The notes below the pieces were generated by a model. That model ran no database searches, was not told the origin of the DNA, and saw only the letters and a list, made by a program, of their open reading frames with translations. From an uncultured Atopobium sp. (GTDB taxonomy: Bacteria > Actinomycetota > Coriobacteriia > Coriobacteriales > Atopobiaceae), in contig CALHVU010000035.1 in the NCBI GenBank assembly GCA_938036925.1, positions 1-64,000 of the forward strand: a DNA stretch of 64,000 nt. Reading direction: 5' to 3'. This document shows, in pieces, positions 8,053 through 17,895 of this stretch (its first letter is position 1; every line of letters begins with the position of its first letter). A program made the translations under genes and the position numbers.

Positions 8053-9936
8053 CTATGACCTTACGCGAGAAACCAGTGCACGAAGCATGGCAGACTCTGG
8101 TGATTTGAAGAGGATTGCCAAGCCATAGGTAACCAAAACAGCTGGAATACCTGCAAAGATGCAATACAGCACGCCGTAAAGCGCTCGTCCATCTGGTACA
8201 CCAATAACAGCGCGCAGACCCACCATGATAAGAAGTGCTGCAGCCGATCCTGCCAGGCCAAAAAGAATTGAACGAACAAATGCAAACACCATGGACTTAA
8301 GTCCAATCTGACCAAGGTGCTTACGCAGGCTGATCAACATAATGGTATCGATAACCACATAGAAGATGGCTGAAGTAGTTGCTACAAACATCATGCCAAA
8401 GTGAGAAGTACCCACCAGCAGCACTAAAACCTGCACGACAGAGCCAAGCGTTGCAGAAACAGCGTAGAGCGTCATACGACGCATAGCAGAGCAGACTTTT
8501 TGCAGGTACATGCCAATGCCATACAAAGGCAAAGCAAGCGACTGGCCAATCAAGAATTGCTGGGTTAACAGCAGTTGGTCTTCAGTGAACTTGCTTGCTC
8601 CAATAATAGAAACAAGAGGCATCGAGAAGATCATCAAGTACATCATGAACGGCACAGTAAAGAAAAGAATCTGGTTGATACCGTGCTTGAAGTCCTTCTT
8701 GAACTGGTCCATATTCTCTTTTGCCCAGCTATCGGACAGCTCGGTAAAGAGGGCTGTGGTAATAGGCACCGTCAAAATGGAATATGGCAGCGTGTACCAA
8801 AGACGAGCGTATGCCGCAATGGAAGCGCCAGATGCGGAAACGCTGAGCTGCGAGCTTGTCTGCACCGACATAGTTACAAACGTGGCAACCACAACAATCA
8901 GAGCAGGCGCGCCAATCTTAAGCGTCTCTTTAAGCGCGGGGTCTTTGAGGTTAATTCTCCACGAGAGCTTAATTCCCTTACGCTTAAGTGATGGTACCTG
9001 AATCAGAACCTGAATCAGAACGCCCAGAGGATTTCCCAGTGCAAGAATAAGTAGACCCAGCTCAGGATTAGTGTTAACCAAGAAAGCATACGCAAAGAAC
9101 GATGCTGTAGTCACAAAGTTATTAAAGATAGGGGCTGCGGCTGGCCAGAGGTAGTCTCGCTCTGCATTCAAAACACCAGAGAAAATGGTGGAGAAACAAT
9201 ACAGCATAACCTCGATGACAAAGAACCTAAAGAAGTACACTGCCAGCGTTGGGTCAAAATCAGCACCTGCCGAGAAGGACTGTGTATACACCACCTCTGC
9301 GGCAAAGAAGAAGCCTAGAACCGCAACAAGTCCGGTTGCGACAACAACAATGGAAAGCAGGTTAGAGGTATAGGCATTTGCCTCATCCTGTCCAACCTTC
9401 TTCTTAATAGAAAGATATACCGGCAAGAAAGCTGTGGTGAGCATTCCCGCACCAACAAGCTCATAGAGCTGGTCAGGAAGGGTGTTTGCAATGGAATAGC
9501 AGCTTGCAAGAACGGTTGCGCCCATAGCAAATGCCTGAGCCCAGGTTCTTAAAAAGCCCGTAATACGGCTAATCAGAACAAGTACGCTCATCATAGAGGT
9601 AGAGCGACTTAAGTCTTTTTGCTTAGAAGCATCCTCTTCATCAGAAGAAGCCTCTTCACTATAAGAATTACCTGCGTCGAAGTTGCCGTCTGACACAGAG
9701 CTGTTATCTGCCTCAGAGTTATCCTCTTCAGCAGCGGCCTCTTCGAGTTTCTGACTTACAATCTGCTCAAAGGCTTCATCCTCAATTGGTTGATGAAACG
9801 TCTCTGGAACAACAATGTTGTCCACTACAGGAGGCTCATCGAAGGTCTGATCAAGAGCCTTGCTCAGAGTTTCTTCAGATAGGGTTCCATCAGAAGACTC
9901 TGCTGAAAGTCGCATATGTTTGGGCTGATATGCCAC
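8053..9936 (-). CDS. murJ: Lipid II flippase MurJ (MviN family)
   Basis: MurJ moves lipid-linked peptidoglycan precursor across the cytoplasmic membrane. After a ~115-residue hydrophilic, highly acidic and Ser-rich N-terminal region, the protein has the hallmark SRITGFLRTWAQ and about fourteen membrane segments typical of the MOP superfamily. One is followed by LPDQLYELVGAGMLTTAF, which matches the family. The 627-residue length exceeds the usual ~520 because of the acidic cytoplasmic extension. The start is GTG at 9936 overlapping the upstream stop by one base; an ATG at 9915 is an alternative. It is tightly linked to uvrC and the YbaK-like gene, so all are probably co-transcribed. Confidence 0.93.
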   Translation of the reverse strand: MAYQPKHMRLSAESSDGTLSEETLSKALDQTFDEPPVVDNIVVPETFHQPIEDEAFEQIVSQKLEEAAAEEDNSEADNSSVSDGNFDAGNSYSEEASSDEEDASKQKDLSRSTSMMSVLVLISRITGFLRTWAQAFAMGATVLASCYSIANTLPDQLYELVGAGMLTTAFLPVYLSIKKKVGQDEANAYTSNLLSIVVVATGLVAVLGFFFAAEVVYTQSFSAGADFDPTLAVYFFRFFVIEVMLYCFSTIFSGVLNAERDYLWPAAAPIFNNFVTTASFFAYAFLVNTNPELGLLILALGNPLGVLIQVLIQVPSLKRKGIKLSWRINLKDPALKETLKIGAPALIVVVATFVTMSVQTSSQLSVSASGASIAAYARLWYTLPYSILTVPITTALFTELSDSWAKENMDQFKKDFKHGINQILFFTVPFMMYLMIFSMPLVSIIGASKFTEDQLLLTQQFLIGQSLALPLYGIGMYLQKVCSAMRRMTLYAVSATLGSVVQVLVLLVGTSHFGMMFVATTSAIFYVVIDTIMLISLRKHLGQIGLKSMVFAFVRSILFGLAGSAAALLIMVGLRAVIGVPDGRALYGVLYCIFAGIPAVLVTYGLAILFKSPESAMLRALVSRVRS

Positions 9937-10445
9937 TAGTGCACCTCGCGAACAATATCTGCAAACGTAGCCGATACAAATGAAGCCAAATCTTCTGGAG
10001 AAAGCGTCAAACTGAGCCCGCGTTTTCCACCAGAAATATGGATGAGCTCAAAAAGCTGAGCGGTCTCGTCAATTATAGTGGGAAACTGCTTTTTCATACC
10101 AACGGGAGTGCAGCCACCACGAACATAACCCGTTAAACCCTCAAGCTCTTTAACAGGTAGCATGGAAAGGTTCTTTTGGCCGGACGCGGCTGCTGCTTTC
10201 TTAAGATCAAACTCTTGATCTACAGGAATGCAGCACACCACATGCTCTCCACTTGAAGACACGCAGACAAGTGTTTTGAACGCAGCGTCTGGATCTTCTC
10301 CAAGCATCTCTGCAATATGAGTTCCCAACTCACCAGAAGGAACGTCTTCGTCTACCTCGTAAGATTGGAACTCGTAAGCAATGCCGGCAGCATCAAGCTC
10401 CCTCATGGCATTTGTCTTTTGAACCTTTGCCGTTTTTCTCGCCAT
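9936..10445 (-). CDS. ybaK: Cys-tRNA(Pro)/aminoacyl-tRNA deacylase, YbaK/EbsC family
   Basis: Members of this family hydrolyse tRNA(Pro) mischarged with cysteine and so protect translation accuracy. The sequence has the family features: an N-terminal NAMRELDAAGIAYE helix, the AFKTLV segment with the conserved lysine, the central ELEGLTGYVRGG strand and the GGCTPVGMKK loop. A GGKRGLSLTLSPEDL C-terminal region completes the ~169-residue single domain. I use the ATG at 10445, one base after the uvrA stop. A GTG at 10454 would add three residues and overlap uvrA. It is part of the leftward uvrA-ybaK-murJ-uvrC run. Confidence 0.9.
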   Translation of the reverse strand: MARKTAKVQKTNAMRELDAAGIAYEFQSYEVDEDVPSGELGTHIAEMLGEDPDAAFKTLVCVSSSGEHVVCCIPVDQEFDLKKAAAASGQKNLSMLPVKELEGLTGYVRGGCTPVGMKKQFPTIIDETAQLFELIHISGGKRGLSLTLSPEDLASFVSATFADIVREVH

Positions 10446-10446
10446 G

Positions 10447-13341
10447 TTATGCACGCTTCTTCTGAGCTTTTTTCTCTGCAGCTAGACGTGCGTTATCGCG
10501 GTCAAGAATCTCTTTAAGGAACTTACCTGTGTGGCTTTCTGGAGTTGCTGCGACCTTTTCTGGCGTACCAGAAACAACTACCGTTCCACCACCATCGCCA
10601 CCTTCTGGACCCATGTCAATAATGCGGTCCGCCATCTTGATAACATCCAAGTTGTGCTCAATGACAAGAACGGTGTTGCCCGCATCAACAAGACGCTCAA
10701 GCACAACAATAAGCTGTCTAACATCCTCAAAATGAAGACCAGTTGTTGGCTCATCCAGAATATAAAGAGTTTTACCAGTCTGCTGACGGTGAAGCTCTTT
10801 TGCAAGTTTGACGCGCTGTGCCTCGCCACCAGAAAGTGTGGTTGCTGGTTGACCAAGGTGAATGTAGCCAAGACCAACATCGTGAAGAGTCTGCAATTTG
10901 TTCTTAATGCGAGGAATGTTTGCAAAAAACGCAAGCGCCTCATGAACCGTCATGTCAAGCACGTCAGAGACAGACTTGCCGTGGTAGAGAATCTCTAGCG
11001 TCTCGCGGTTATAACGCTTACCGTGGCAGACCTCGCAAGGAACATAGACGTCAGGCAAGAAGTTCATCTCAATCTTGATCTGGCCGTCGCCCTTACAAGC
11101 CTCACAGCGACCTCCTTGGACGTTAAACGAGAAACGACCAGCTGAGTAACCACGAGCACGAGACTCTGGGACTGAAGCGTACAGTGCACGCAGGTCATCC
11201 CAAAGGCCAATATAGGTTGCTGGATTAGAACGAGGTGTTCTTCCAATAGGACTCTGGTCAATATCAATGACCTTATCGATAAGATCAACGCCCTCGAGCT
11301 TTTTATACTCTCCTACCACACGCTTTGAGTGCTGAACTGCATTGGTAAGCGCAGGTGCAAGAGTATCGGTAACCAGAGAAGACTTACCAGAACCAGAAAC
11401 GCCTGTGACTACCGTCAACGTGCCCAGCTCAATTGAAGCGGAAACATTTTTAAGGTTGTTAGCGCTAGCTCCCGTAATCTTGATCTTTCCGCGGCCGGGC
11501 TTACGACGAGCCTCTGGCAGCCTAATCTGCTTCTTTCCCGTGAGATACGCACCTGTGATGGAATCAGGGTTCTTAATGATCTCTTCTGGAGTTCCAGCAG
11601 CAACAACGTGACCACCAAGCTCACCAGCGCCGGGACCCATGTCAATGACGTAGTCAGCTGCACGAATGGTATCTTCATCGTGCTCAACAACAAGTACGGT
11701 ATTACCGCGGTCTCTAAGCTGCTTAAGCGTCTCAATAAGACGGTTGTTGTCTCTTTGGTGAAGGCCAATAGAAGGCTCGTCCAGAATGTAGAGGACGCCC
11801 ATAAGGCCAGCACCAATCTGAGTTGCCAAGCGAATACGCTGGGCTTCTCCACCAGAAAGCGATGCTGCTGCGCGAGAAAGCGTGAGGTAGTCCAAGCCAA
11901 CGTTTACCAAGAATTGCAGCCTTGCCACAATCTCTTTGACAATAGGGCCTGCAATAACCTTCTGACGGTCAGTAATAGTCAGCTGCTTAAAGAACTCTAG
12001 AGACTCCTTACAGGAGAGTTCACAGACCTCCCAGATGTTCTTCTCGCCAACGGTAACAGAAAGAATTTCTGGCTTTAAGCGAACTCCATGGCAGGTTGTA
12101 CAGGGCATCTCTCGAATGTACTTCTCAAGATGCGTCTTCATATTTTCTGACGTGGTCTCTTGGTACTTGTCAAAAAGAATCTTTCTGACGCCAGAGAACG
12201 TAGTAAACCAGTGCGTATTGCGGCCGTCGCGCGTCTTGTAGTCAACGCGAATCTTAGTGGAACCAAGACCACCGAGAAGGGCGTCTTGAACCTTCTTGGG
12301 CAGTTTATTCCAAGGTGTTGTATCGGATACGTCAAAATGCTTGCAGACTGCAGACAAAATCTGAGGATAGTAATTGGAGTGACCAAAGAGGCTTCCAAAA
12401 ACGCCTTCAGAGACAGACAGTTTTGGATCAGCAATGAGTGCCGCAGCATCAATAATTTTGCGAGTTCCTAGGCCATCACAGTCAGGACAAGCTCCGTAAG
12501 GTGCGTTGAACGAGAAATCGCGAGGCTGCAGGTCATCCATAGAGTGACCGTGAATTGGACAAGCAAGCGCCAGCGAATACTGCAAGAGCTCTTCTGACAT
12601 AGTCTCTGGATTGGATTTATCGGCCAGGAGCAATATGCCCACCTTGCCCTGGGCAAGCTTAGTTGCCTGCTCAACACCCTCAACAATACGGCCCAAAGAA
12701 TCAGGACGAATGACAATACGGTCAACAACAACCTCAATATCGTGCTTGAGCGTTTTACCCAGCGTAATCTCTTCATCAAGTTCACGCACAACGCCGTCAA
12801 CACGAACGCGAGAAAATCCTTCTTTGCGCAGGTCTTCAAAGAGCTTGACGTACTCGCCTTTACGGCCCAAAACAACAGGAGCCAAAACATAGGCTCTGCG
12901 TCCCTGACCAGCCTCAAGGATTTTATCGGCAACCTGATCTGTTGTCTGACGCTCAATAACGCGTCCACACTCAGGACAGTGAGGAGTACCCATACGAGCA
13001 TACAAAAGACGCAGATAATCATAGATTTCTGTAACAGTACCTACGGTAGAGCGAGGATTTCTAGAAGTTGTCTTCTGATCAATAGATACAGCTGGAGAAA
13101 GACCGTCAATAGAGTCAAGGTCTGGCTTATCCATCTGTCCCAAGAACTGACGGGCATAGCTGGACAAAGACTCAACGTAGCGGCGCTGTCCTTCAGCGTA
13201 AATGGTGTCAAAGGCAAGGCTTGACTTGCCCGAACCAGAAAGTCCCGTAATAACTACCAGCTGATCACGAGGGATATCAATGTCAATATCTTGCAGGTTG
13301 TGCTCTCGTGCGCCACGGATAGCAATTTTGCTTGAAGCCAT
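10447..13341 (-). CDS. uvrA: Excinuclease ABC subunit A
   Basis: UvrA is the damage-sensing ATPase that loads UvrB onto lesions. The 964 residues contain two ABC modules. The first has Walker A GLSGSGKSS (about 33-41) with signature LSGGEAQRIRLA. The second has Walker A GVSGSGKSS with LSGGEAQRVKLA. The zinc modules are visible as CPECGRVIE (about 120) and CEACKGDGQ...CEVCHGKRYN (about 740-770). Length is normal for the family apart from a Lys-rich tail. No LexA-like box was found in the short upstream region, unlike uvrB. It heads the uvrA-ybaK-murJ-uvrC operon. Confidence 0.98.
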   Translation of the reverse strand: MASSKIAIRGAREHNLQDIDIDIPRDQLVVITGLSGSGKSSLAFDTIYAEGQRRYVESLSSYARQFLGQMDKPDLDSIDGLSPAVSIDQKTTSRNPRSTVGTVTEIYDYLRLLYARMGTPHCPECGRVIERQTTDQVADKILEAGQGRRAYVLAPVVLGRKGEYVKLFEDLRKEGFSRVRVDGVVRELDEEITLGKTLKHDIEVVVDRIVIRPDSLGRIVEGVEQATKLAQGKVGILLLADKSNPETMSEELLQYSLALACPIHGHSMDDLQPRDFSFNAPYGACPDCDGLGTRKIIDAAALIADPKLSVSEGVFGSLFGHSNYYPQILSAVCKHFDVSDTTPWNKLPKKVQDALLGGLGSTKIRVDYKTRDGRNTHWFTTFSGVRKILFDKYQETTSENMKTHLEKYIREMPCTTCHGVRLKPEILSVTVGEKNIWEVCELSCKESLEFFKQLTITDRQKVIAGPIVKEIVARLQFLVNVGLDYLTLSRAAASLSGGEAQRIRLATQIGAGLMGVLYILDEPSIGLHQRDNNRLIETLKQLRDRGNTVLVVEHDEDTIRAADYVIDMGPGAGELGGHVVAAGTPEEIIKNPDSITGAYLTGKKQIRLPEARRKPGRGKIKITGASANNLKNVSASIELGTLTVVTGVSGSGKSSLVTDTLAPALTNAVQHSKRVVGEYKKLEGVDLIDKVIDIDQSPIGRTPRSNPATYIGLWDDLRALYASVPESRARGYSAGRFSFNVQGGRCEACKGDGQIKIEMNFLPDVYVPCEVCHGKRYNRETLEILYHGKSVSDVLDMTVHEALAFFANIPRIKNKLQTLHDVGLGYIHLGQPATTLSGGEAQRVKLAKELHRQQTGKTLYILDEPTTGLHFEDVRQLIVVLERLVDAGNTVLVIEHNLDVIKMADRIIDMGPEGGDGGGTVVVSGTPEKVAATPESHTGKFLKEILDRDNARLAAEKKAQKKRA

Positions 13342-13404
13342 AGTTCCTCACATAACCAGTTTGACGTGCACGTTTCTTCTGACACGCCTACTGCCAAACA
13401 ATAG

Positions 13405-13448
13405 AAAACAACATCAGTACACAGATGCAATTTGTGCGTACTGATGTT
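13405..13448 (-). terminator. Intrinsic terminator of the YhcH-like gene
   Basis: An 11-bp inverted repeat (AACATCAGTAC / GTACTGATGTT) with a 17-base loop is followed on the minus strand by TTGTTTTC. It separates the leftward gene ending at 13496 from uvrA. Confidence 0.6.
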
Positions 13449-13495
13449 CTAGTATACCCAAGATAGTGCTGCCAAAACACGGCAAGCGCGCTTCC

Positions 13496-13957
13496 CTATT
13501 TAATGCGAACCTTCATCACAGCTTTTTTGAGCTTTGAGCCAGATTTCTCCAGCGTACAGCCTGGTTTGTGAGCATCAGATGGAGGTGTCACCAGAAAATC
13601 ACCTGCGTGCAGAGTGACCCATGTCTCTTCTCCAGGATTGGTGTAAGCACCAAAATCAGCATCAGCATTAAACTCACCCTTAAGAACACACTGTTCAAGA
13701 GGGGCAACGGCAATGCTTTCGGTGCCAGAAATAACCACATGAATATCAGCGTAAATCTTATGAGCCTCATAGTCCTTCTCGCCAGGCAGAGCTGACTCAA
13801 ACTCCATTACGTTCACAAAAACGTTATCTCCATCAATTTCTGTTTTGCCCAAAGGCAGCTCGTCCAGATTGTGTGTTGCTAGAAACTCCGCAGCACAAGC
13901 CATATATTTCTGACCAAAGTCATTCTCAGATAAATTCTTAATTGACGAGAAAATCAT
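13496..13957 (-). CDS. YhcH/YjgK/YiaL family protein (DUF386)
   Basis: This 153-residue cupin-like protein has the family motif in which EAHKIYADIHVVISG supplies His ligands for a bound metal. The later ETWVTLHAGDFLVTPPSDAHKPG stretch completes the site. Relatives act in sugar-acid and sialic-acid metabolism (NanQ-type anomerase activity) or as a companion of beta-galactosidase. No sialic acid genes lie nearby, so the substrate cannot be named. It is a single gene with its own terminator, upstream of and in the same direction as uvrA. Confidence 0.85.
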   Translation of the reverse strand: MIFSSIKNLSENDFGQKYMACAAEFLATHNLDELPLGKTEIDGDNVFVNVMEFESALPGEKDYEAHKIYADIHVVISGTESIAVAPLEQCVLKGEFNADADFGAYTNPGEETWVTLHAGDFLVTPPSDAHKPGCTLEKSGSKLKKAVMKVRIK

Positions 13958-14075
13958 GTGAACCTCCTACGTTCAGCTAAAGTGCGCCGAAAAGATTATA
14001 GCCATCTCGTTTGCCATAAACTTCTATGGGTAGAATTAAGTAGTTACTGTATACAACTGCTACATAAGGAGAGAT

Positions 14076-14924
14076 ATGGCAGACGTAGATATTGATCGTG
14101 AGGCGCTTCGTAAAGAGATTGACGCTGCACTTCACGGCAAAAAGAAAGAACCACAGCCACCAGCAGGCTTTGAACTTAATCAGCACTCAAGCGTTAAGCA
14201 CGTTATTGGCGTTGTTTCTGGCAAAGGTGGTGTTGGTAAGTCCTTTGTCACCGGCATTCTTGCTACTAACCTCGCTCGCGCAGGTAAGCGCGTTGGTATT
14301 CTTGACGGCGATATTACCGGACCTTCAATTCCTCGCATGTTTGGCATCTCTGATGAACGTTCTTACGGCGTTGAAGAGCAGCTTATTCCTATCGAGGACG
14401 CAAACGGTATCAAGATTATGAGCGCTAACCTGGTGCTTCAAAACGAGACCGATCCTGTTCTCTGGAGAGGCCCTGTTGTTGCTGGCGCTATCCAACAGTT
14501 CTACAGCCAGTGTAACTGGGGAGACCTGGATTATCTGCTGATTGATATGCCTCCAGGAACAGGCGATGTTGCGCTGACGGTATTCCAGTCCCTTCCTGTT
14601 GAGGGTGTTGTGATTGTTTCTTCTCCACAAGATCTTGTTCAGATGGTTGTGGGCAAGGCAGTTCGCATGGCAGAAATGATGCATGTACCTGTGCTTGGTT
14701 TGATTGAGAATATGGCGTACATCACCTGTCCTCACTGCGATGAGCGCATCGAGCCGTACGGTCCTTCAAAGCTTGCCGAAACCGCAGCAGCATTTAACCT
14801 CAAACCTTTGGGACAGCTTCCTATGGATGCAACCTTTGCGCAGATTGCCGATAAGGGAACGTTTAGCACCGAGCTTCCAGAAGGCCTAATTCCTGAAGCT
14901 ACACAAAGCGTTCTTGACCTGTAA
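14076..14924 (+). CDS. mrp: Iron-sulfur cluster carrier P-loop ATPase, Mrp/ApbC/Nbp35 family
   Basis: Mrp-type proteins are homodimeric ATPases that carry and transfer Fe-S clusters in the cytoplasm. The deviant Walker A GKGGVGKSF (about 49-57) is clear, as are switch and Walker B regions (DGDITGPSIPRMFG, YLLIDMPPGTGD). The subunit-bridging CxxC pair (CPHC, Cys 218 and 221) follows. The N-terminal MIP18-like domain of longer Mrp proteins is absent; only a short charged N-terminus precedes the ATPase. The ATG has a strong AAGGAGAG site. The two FAD enzymes follow downstream in the same direction. Confidence 0.93.
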   Translation: MADVDIDREALRKEIDAALHGKKKEPQPPAGFELNQHSSVKHVIGVVSGKGGVGKSFVTGILATNLARAGKRVGILDGDITGPSIPRMFGISDERSYGVEEQLIPIEDANGIKIMSANLVLQNETDPVLWRGPVVAGAIQQFYSQCNWGDLDYLLIDMPPGTGDVALTVFQSLPVEGVVIVSSPQDLVQMVVGKAVRMAEMMHVPVLGLIENMAYITCPHCDERIEPYGPSKLAETAAAFNLKPLGQLPMDATFAQIADKGTFSTELPEGLIPEATQSVLDL

Positions 14925-14969
14925 GTTCTAGCTTCTAGAAGTTACACAACACAAAAGGTAATTCTTACT

Positions 14970-16223
14970 ATGGCTCAAACAACGCGTATTAAAGAACGTC
15001 AGGCAGCACAGGCTCAACGTATTAAGCAAGCTCAGGCTTTCATGGTGCCAGACGACATTGATGTAGCAATTTTAGGTGGCGGCGCGGCAGGACTCTGCGC
15101 TGCCATCACTGCTGCTGAGACTCTTGGTGCCAATAAACGCGTTGTTATCTTTGAAAAGGCATTGGAGAGCGGCAGGACTATCCTGGCAACAGGCGGCGGT
15201 CGTTGCAACTTCACCAATGCAGATTTGAGCTTTGAGAATTTTTCTCATCCAGAGTTTGTTCAGGCTGTCTGCAAAGACAAGGACACGTTTCTTGCGGACA
15301 TCCTGACTTTCTTTAGATCCAGCGGTCTTGCGTGGGCAACGGAAGACGAGGGCAGAATGTACCCTCTTACCAGGCAAGCAAGCTCCATCCAATCATTGCT
15401 GCTCAAGCGAGCCCAAAAAGCAGGTGTTCAATTTGCTTTGGGGCGAGAAGTAACGTCAGTCAAGCCACAACACAACGGCTTCATCGTTGCCTTCAAAGAA
15501 TGCTTTGCTGGCGAGAAAACCCACAAGGTCCACGCATCATCGGTAGTTCTAGCCACTGGCGGGCTCACAACCACAAAACTTGCAGAGAGCCTTGACTTGC
15601 AGACCACTTCACTGCGACCTGGACTCTGCGCGCTCACCTGCACCCCTGAGCCGCCTGCAAACCTGGATGGCAAACGTGTCCGTGCTCATGCAACGCTTTT
15701 AAGAGACGGTAGTGTGCTTAAGCAGGAATCCGGCGAGTTACTTTTGAGACCATTTGGACTCTCGGGAATCATGATTTTCAACCTGTCCCGTACTGCTCTA
15801 CCTGGAGATATTCTTGAGATTGACCTTCTCCCCCAGCTTACAGATGAAGAAGTTGCGGCAGCTATAGAAGCTCACACCACCGACGGGCTTCTCGATCCAC
15901 AGATTGCCGCTTACCTGAGCGTCAGCAATTCAGTTGAAGCCACGGTTGCCAAAGCTCACGGAATGGTCTTTACCGTTACGGGTACGTCTTCCAAAGTTGT
16001 CCCACAGGTCTGTGTTGGTGGTATTTCCGTTGAACAAGTGAGTACTGACACACTTGAGGCGCGCAGCATTCCAGGTCTGTTTATCGCTGGAGAAGCTCTT
16101 GACATTGATGCTCAATGTGGAGGATTTAACCTCTCGTGGGCGTGGAAGAGCGGTATGGTTGCCGGTCTGGCTGCCGCAAAAAGCGCTGGTCAGAATTGCG
16201 AATCTTTGAAAGAGGACAACTAA
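14970..16223 (+). CDS. FAD-dependent oxidoreductase, HI0933/YhiN (BaiN-like) family
   Basis: The 417 residues begin with ~28 basic residues and then the dinucleotide-binding motif LGGGAAGLCAA (about 34-44). The family-specific ATGGGRCNFTN loop, a second GGL segment (VVLATGGLTTTK) and the C-terminal GEALDIDAQCGGFNLSWAWKSG that closes the flavin site follow. Homologues include a bile-acid-related flavoprotein BaiN, but most are uncharacterised, so the substrate is unknown. It sits 45 bases after mrp and one base before the next flavoprotein, consistent with a three-gene operon. Confidence 0.88.
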   Translation: MAQTTRIKERQAAQAQRIKQAQAFMVPDDIDVAILGGGAAGLCAAITAAETLGANKRVVIFEKALESGRTILATGGGRCNFTNADLSFENFSHPEFVQAVCKDKDTFLADILTFFRSSGLAWATEDEGRMYPLTRQASSIQSLLLKRAQKAGVQFALGREVTSVKPQHNGFIVAFKECFAGEKTHKVHASSVVLATGGLTTTKLAESLDLQTTSLRPGLCALTCTPEPPANLDGKRVRAHATLLRDGSVLKQESGELLLRPFGLSGIMIFNLSRTALPGDILEIDLLPQLTDEEVAAAIEAHTTDGLLDPQIAAYLSVSNSVEATVAKAHGMVFTVTGTSSKVVPQVCVGGISVEQVSTDTLEARSIPGLFIAGEALDIDAQCGGFNLSWAWKSGMVAGLAAAKSAGQNCESLKEDN

Positions 16224-16224
16224 C

Positions 16225-17895
16225 ATGCTGGAAGTATCAAACATTAAAGTTCATGTTGCTCCTCTTTGTAAGCATCCTGCTAAAGAATCAAAGGTGGGGT
16301 TTGATGCGCTGCTTCGCGCTCTCCGAGTCTCTGCGGATGAGGTTGCCTCATATGAGCTGCATAAACGCTCAATTGATGCACGTAAAAGAAACGATATTGT
16401 TCTTATCCTTACCTACCACATAAACCTTAAAGGTGGGCCTGCGGCGGAACAAAAACTCCTTAACAAGATTCAAGGAAAACCTGCAGCAAAGCATATTAAG
16501 CTTGCTGAGGCAAATGCTTTTACGCTTCCCAAAGCAAAGCAACCTGCTCCCTTAGAGAATCGTCCCGTTGTTGTAGGAGCAGGATGTGCAGGCTTGTTCT
16601 GTGTGCTTACGCTTGCCAAGGCTGGTCTTAATCCCCTGCTTATTGAGCGCGGAGATGATGCAGCACGAAGAACTGCAGCGGTAGAGCATCATAACCAAAC
16701 GGGTCAGCTAGATATTGAGAGCAACATCCAATTTGGTCTTGGTGGTGCTGGCACATTCTCTGACGGCAAGCTCAACACGGGTACCAAAAGTGCTTCTCAC
16801 CGCTTTATTCTTGAGACTTTTGTAAAAGCAGGTGCACAGAAAAATATTTTATGGGATGCAAAACCCCATGTAGGAAGTGATGTTCTTCCCGCTGTTGTGA
16901 CCAACATTGTCACAATGATTGAAGAGGCGGGTGGAACCGTTGCATTTAGGACAAAACTCACCTCCCTAGAGCGAGCCTCAGATGGCTCTCTTTCTGCAAT
17001 TCAGGTTGAGAAGACCAATCCAGACGGCTCAACTCAAACTGAAACCATAAAGACTCGCACGATAATTCTTGCAACTGGTCACTCCAGCAGAGACACGTAT
17101 GTAATGCTCAAAGACAAAGGTATTTCTATGGAGAGAAAAACCTTTGCTATGGGTGTGCGAATTGAGCATCTACAGTCTCAAATCAATAAATCGTTGTACG
17201 GTCCCGAGGCAACCAATCCCGTACTTGGAGCGGCCCCCTACAAGCTTTCTGTTCATCTTCCCTCTGGTAGAAGTGCTTTCTCATTCTGCATGTGTCCTGG
17301 TGGCTATGTTGTTTCTGCAGCTAGCGAGAAGGACGGCGTAGTCACAAACGGCATGAGTCTGTCTGACCGCGCAGGTAAAAATGCCAACTCCGGCCTGTTA
17401 GCTAACGTATATCCAGAAGATCTACCAGGAGACGACGTACTTGCTGGAATAGAACTGCAACGCTCTTGTGAGCGGGCGGCCTTTAAAGCAGGCGGTGGCG
17501 CTTATGTTGCTCCTGCTCAGCTGGTGGGCGACTTCCTACACAAGAAAGCTTCTACTGGGCCGCGTTCGGTAAAACCAACGTACCCACGTGGCGTTACCTG
17601 GACCTCACTTGAAGGCTGTCTGCCTCCCTACATCCTACAAACCTTGCGAGAAGCCCTTCCAGTTATGGACAAAAAGCTTCATGGTTTTGCTCATCCCGAT
17701 GCTGTGCTTACGGGTGTTGAAACAAGATCAAGCTCTCCTGTAAGAATTACCCGTGATGAAACAGGACAAAGCATTAATACACCAGGAATATGGCCTGTAG
17801 GTGAAGGCGCTGGCTATGCGGGCGGCATCATGAGTGCTGCTGCAGATGGCATTAGAATGGCTGAGCTTGTAGTAGAGCACTACAACAACGCTTAG
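16225..17895 (+). CDS. Uncharacterised FAD-dependent dehydrogenase (COG2509 type)
   Basis: This 556-residue flavoprotein has a small N-terminal alpha/beta region (about 1-100), followed by the Rossmann motif VVGAGCAGLFCVLTLAKAG (about 114-132). Long FAD/substrate regions with GGAGTFSDGKLNTG and FCMCPGGYVV follow. It ends in the typical IWPVGEGAGYAGGIMSAAADGIRMAE. COG2509 members are widespread, but their reaction is not established. One base separates it from the preceding flavoprotein. Its stop codon overlaps the uvrB stop codon on the opposite strand (TTAG), so the two genes converge with no terminator space. Confidence 0.85.
   Translation: MLEVSNIKVHVAPLCKHPAKESKVGFDALLRALRVSADEVASYELHKRSIDARKRNDIVLILTYHINLKGGPAAEQKLLNKIQGKPAAKHIKLAEANAFTLPKAKQPAPLENRPVVVGAGCAGLFCVLTLAKAGLNPLLIERGDDAARRTAAVEHHNQTGQLDIESNIQFGLGGAGTFSDGKLNTGTKSASHRFILETFVKAGAQKNILWDAKPHVGSDVLPAVVTNIVTMIEEAGGTVAFRTKLTSLERASDGSLSAIQVEKTNPDGSTQTETIKTRTIILATGHSSRDTYVMLKDKGISMERKTFAMGVRIEHLQSQINKSLYGPEATNPVLGAAPYKLSVHLPSGRSAFSFCMCPGGYVVSAASEKDGVVTNGMSLSDRAGKNANSGLLANVYPEDLPGDDVLAGIELQRSCERAAFKAGGGAYVAPAQLVGDFLHKKASTGPRSVKPTYPRGVTWTSLEGCLPPYILQTLREALPVMDKKLHGFAHPDAVLTGVETRSSSPVRITRDETGQSINTPGIWPVGEGAGYAGGIMSAAADGIRMAELVVEHYNNA

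Noticed and set aside
13342..13404. LexA box in front of uvrA
   Set aside because: No GAAC-N4-GTT-like element is present in the short leader.
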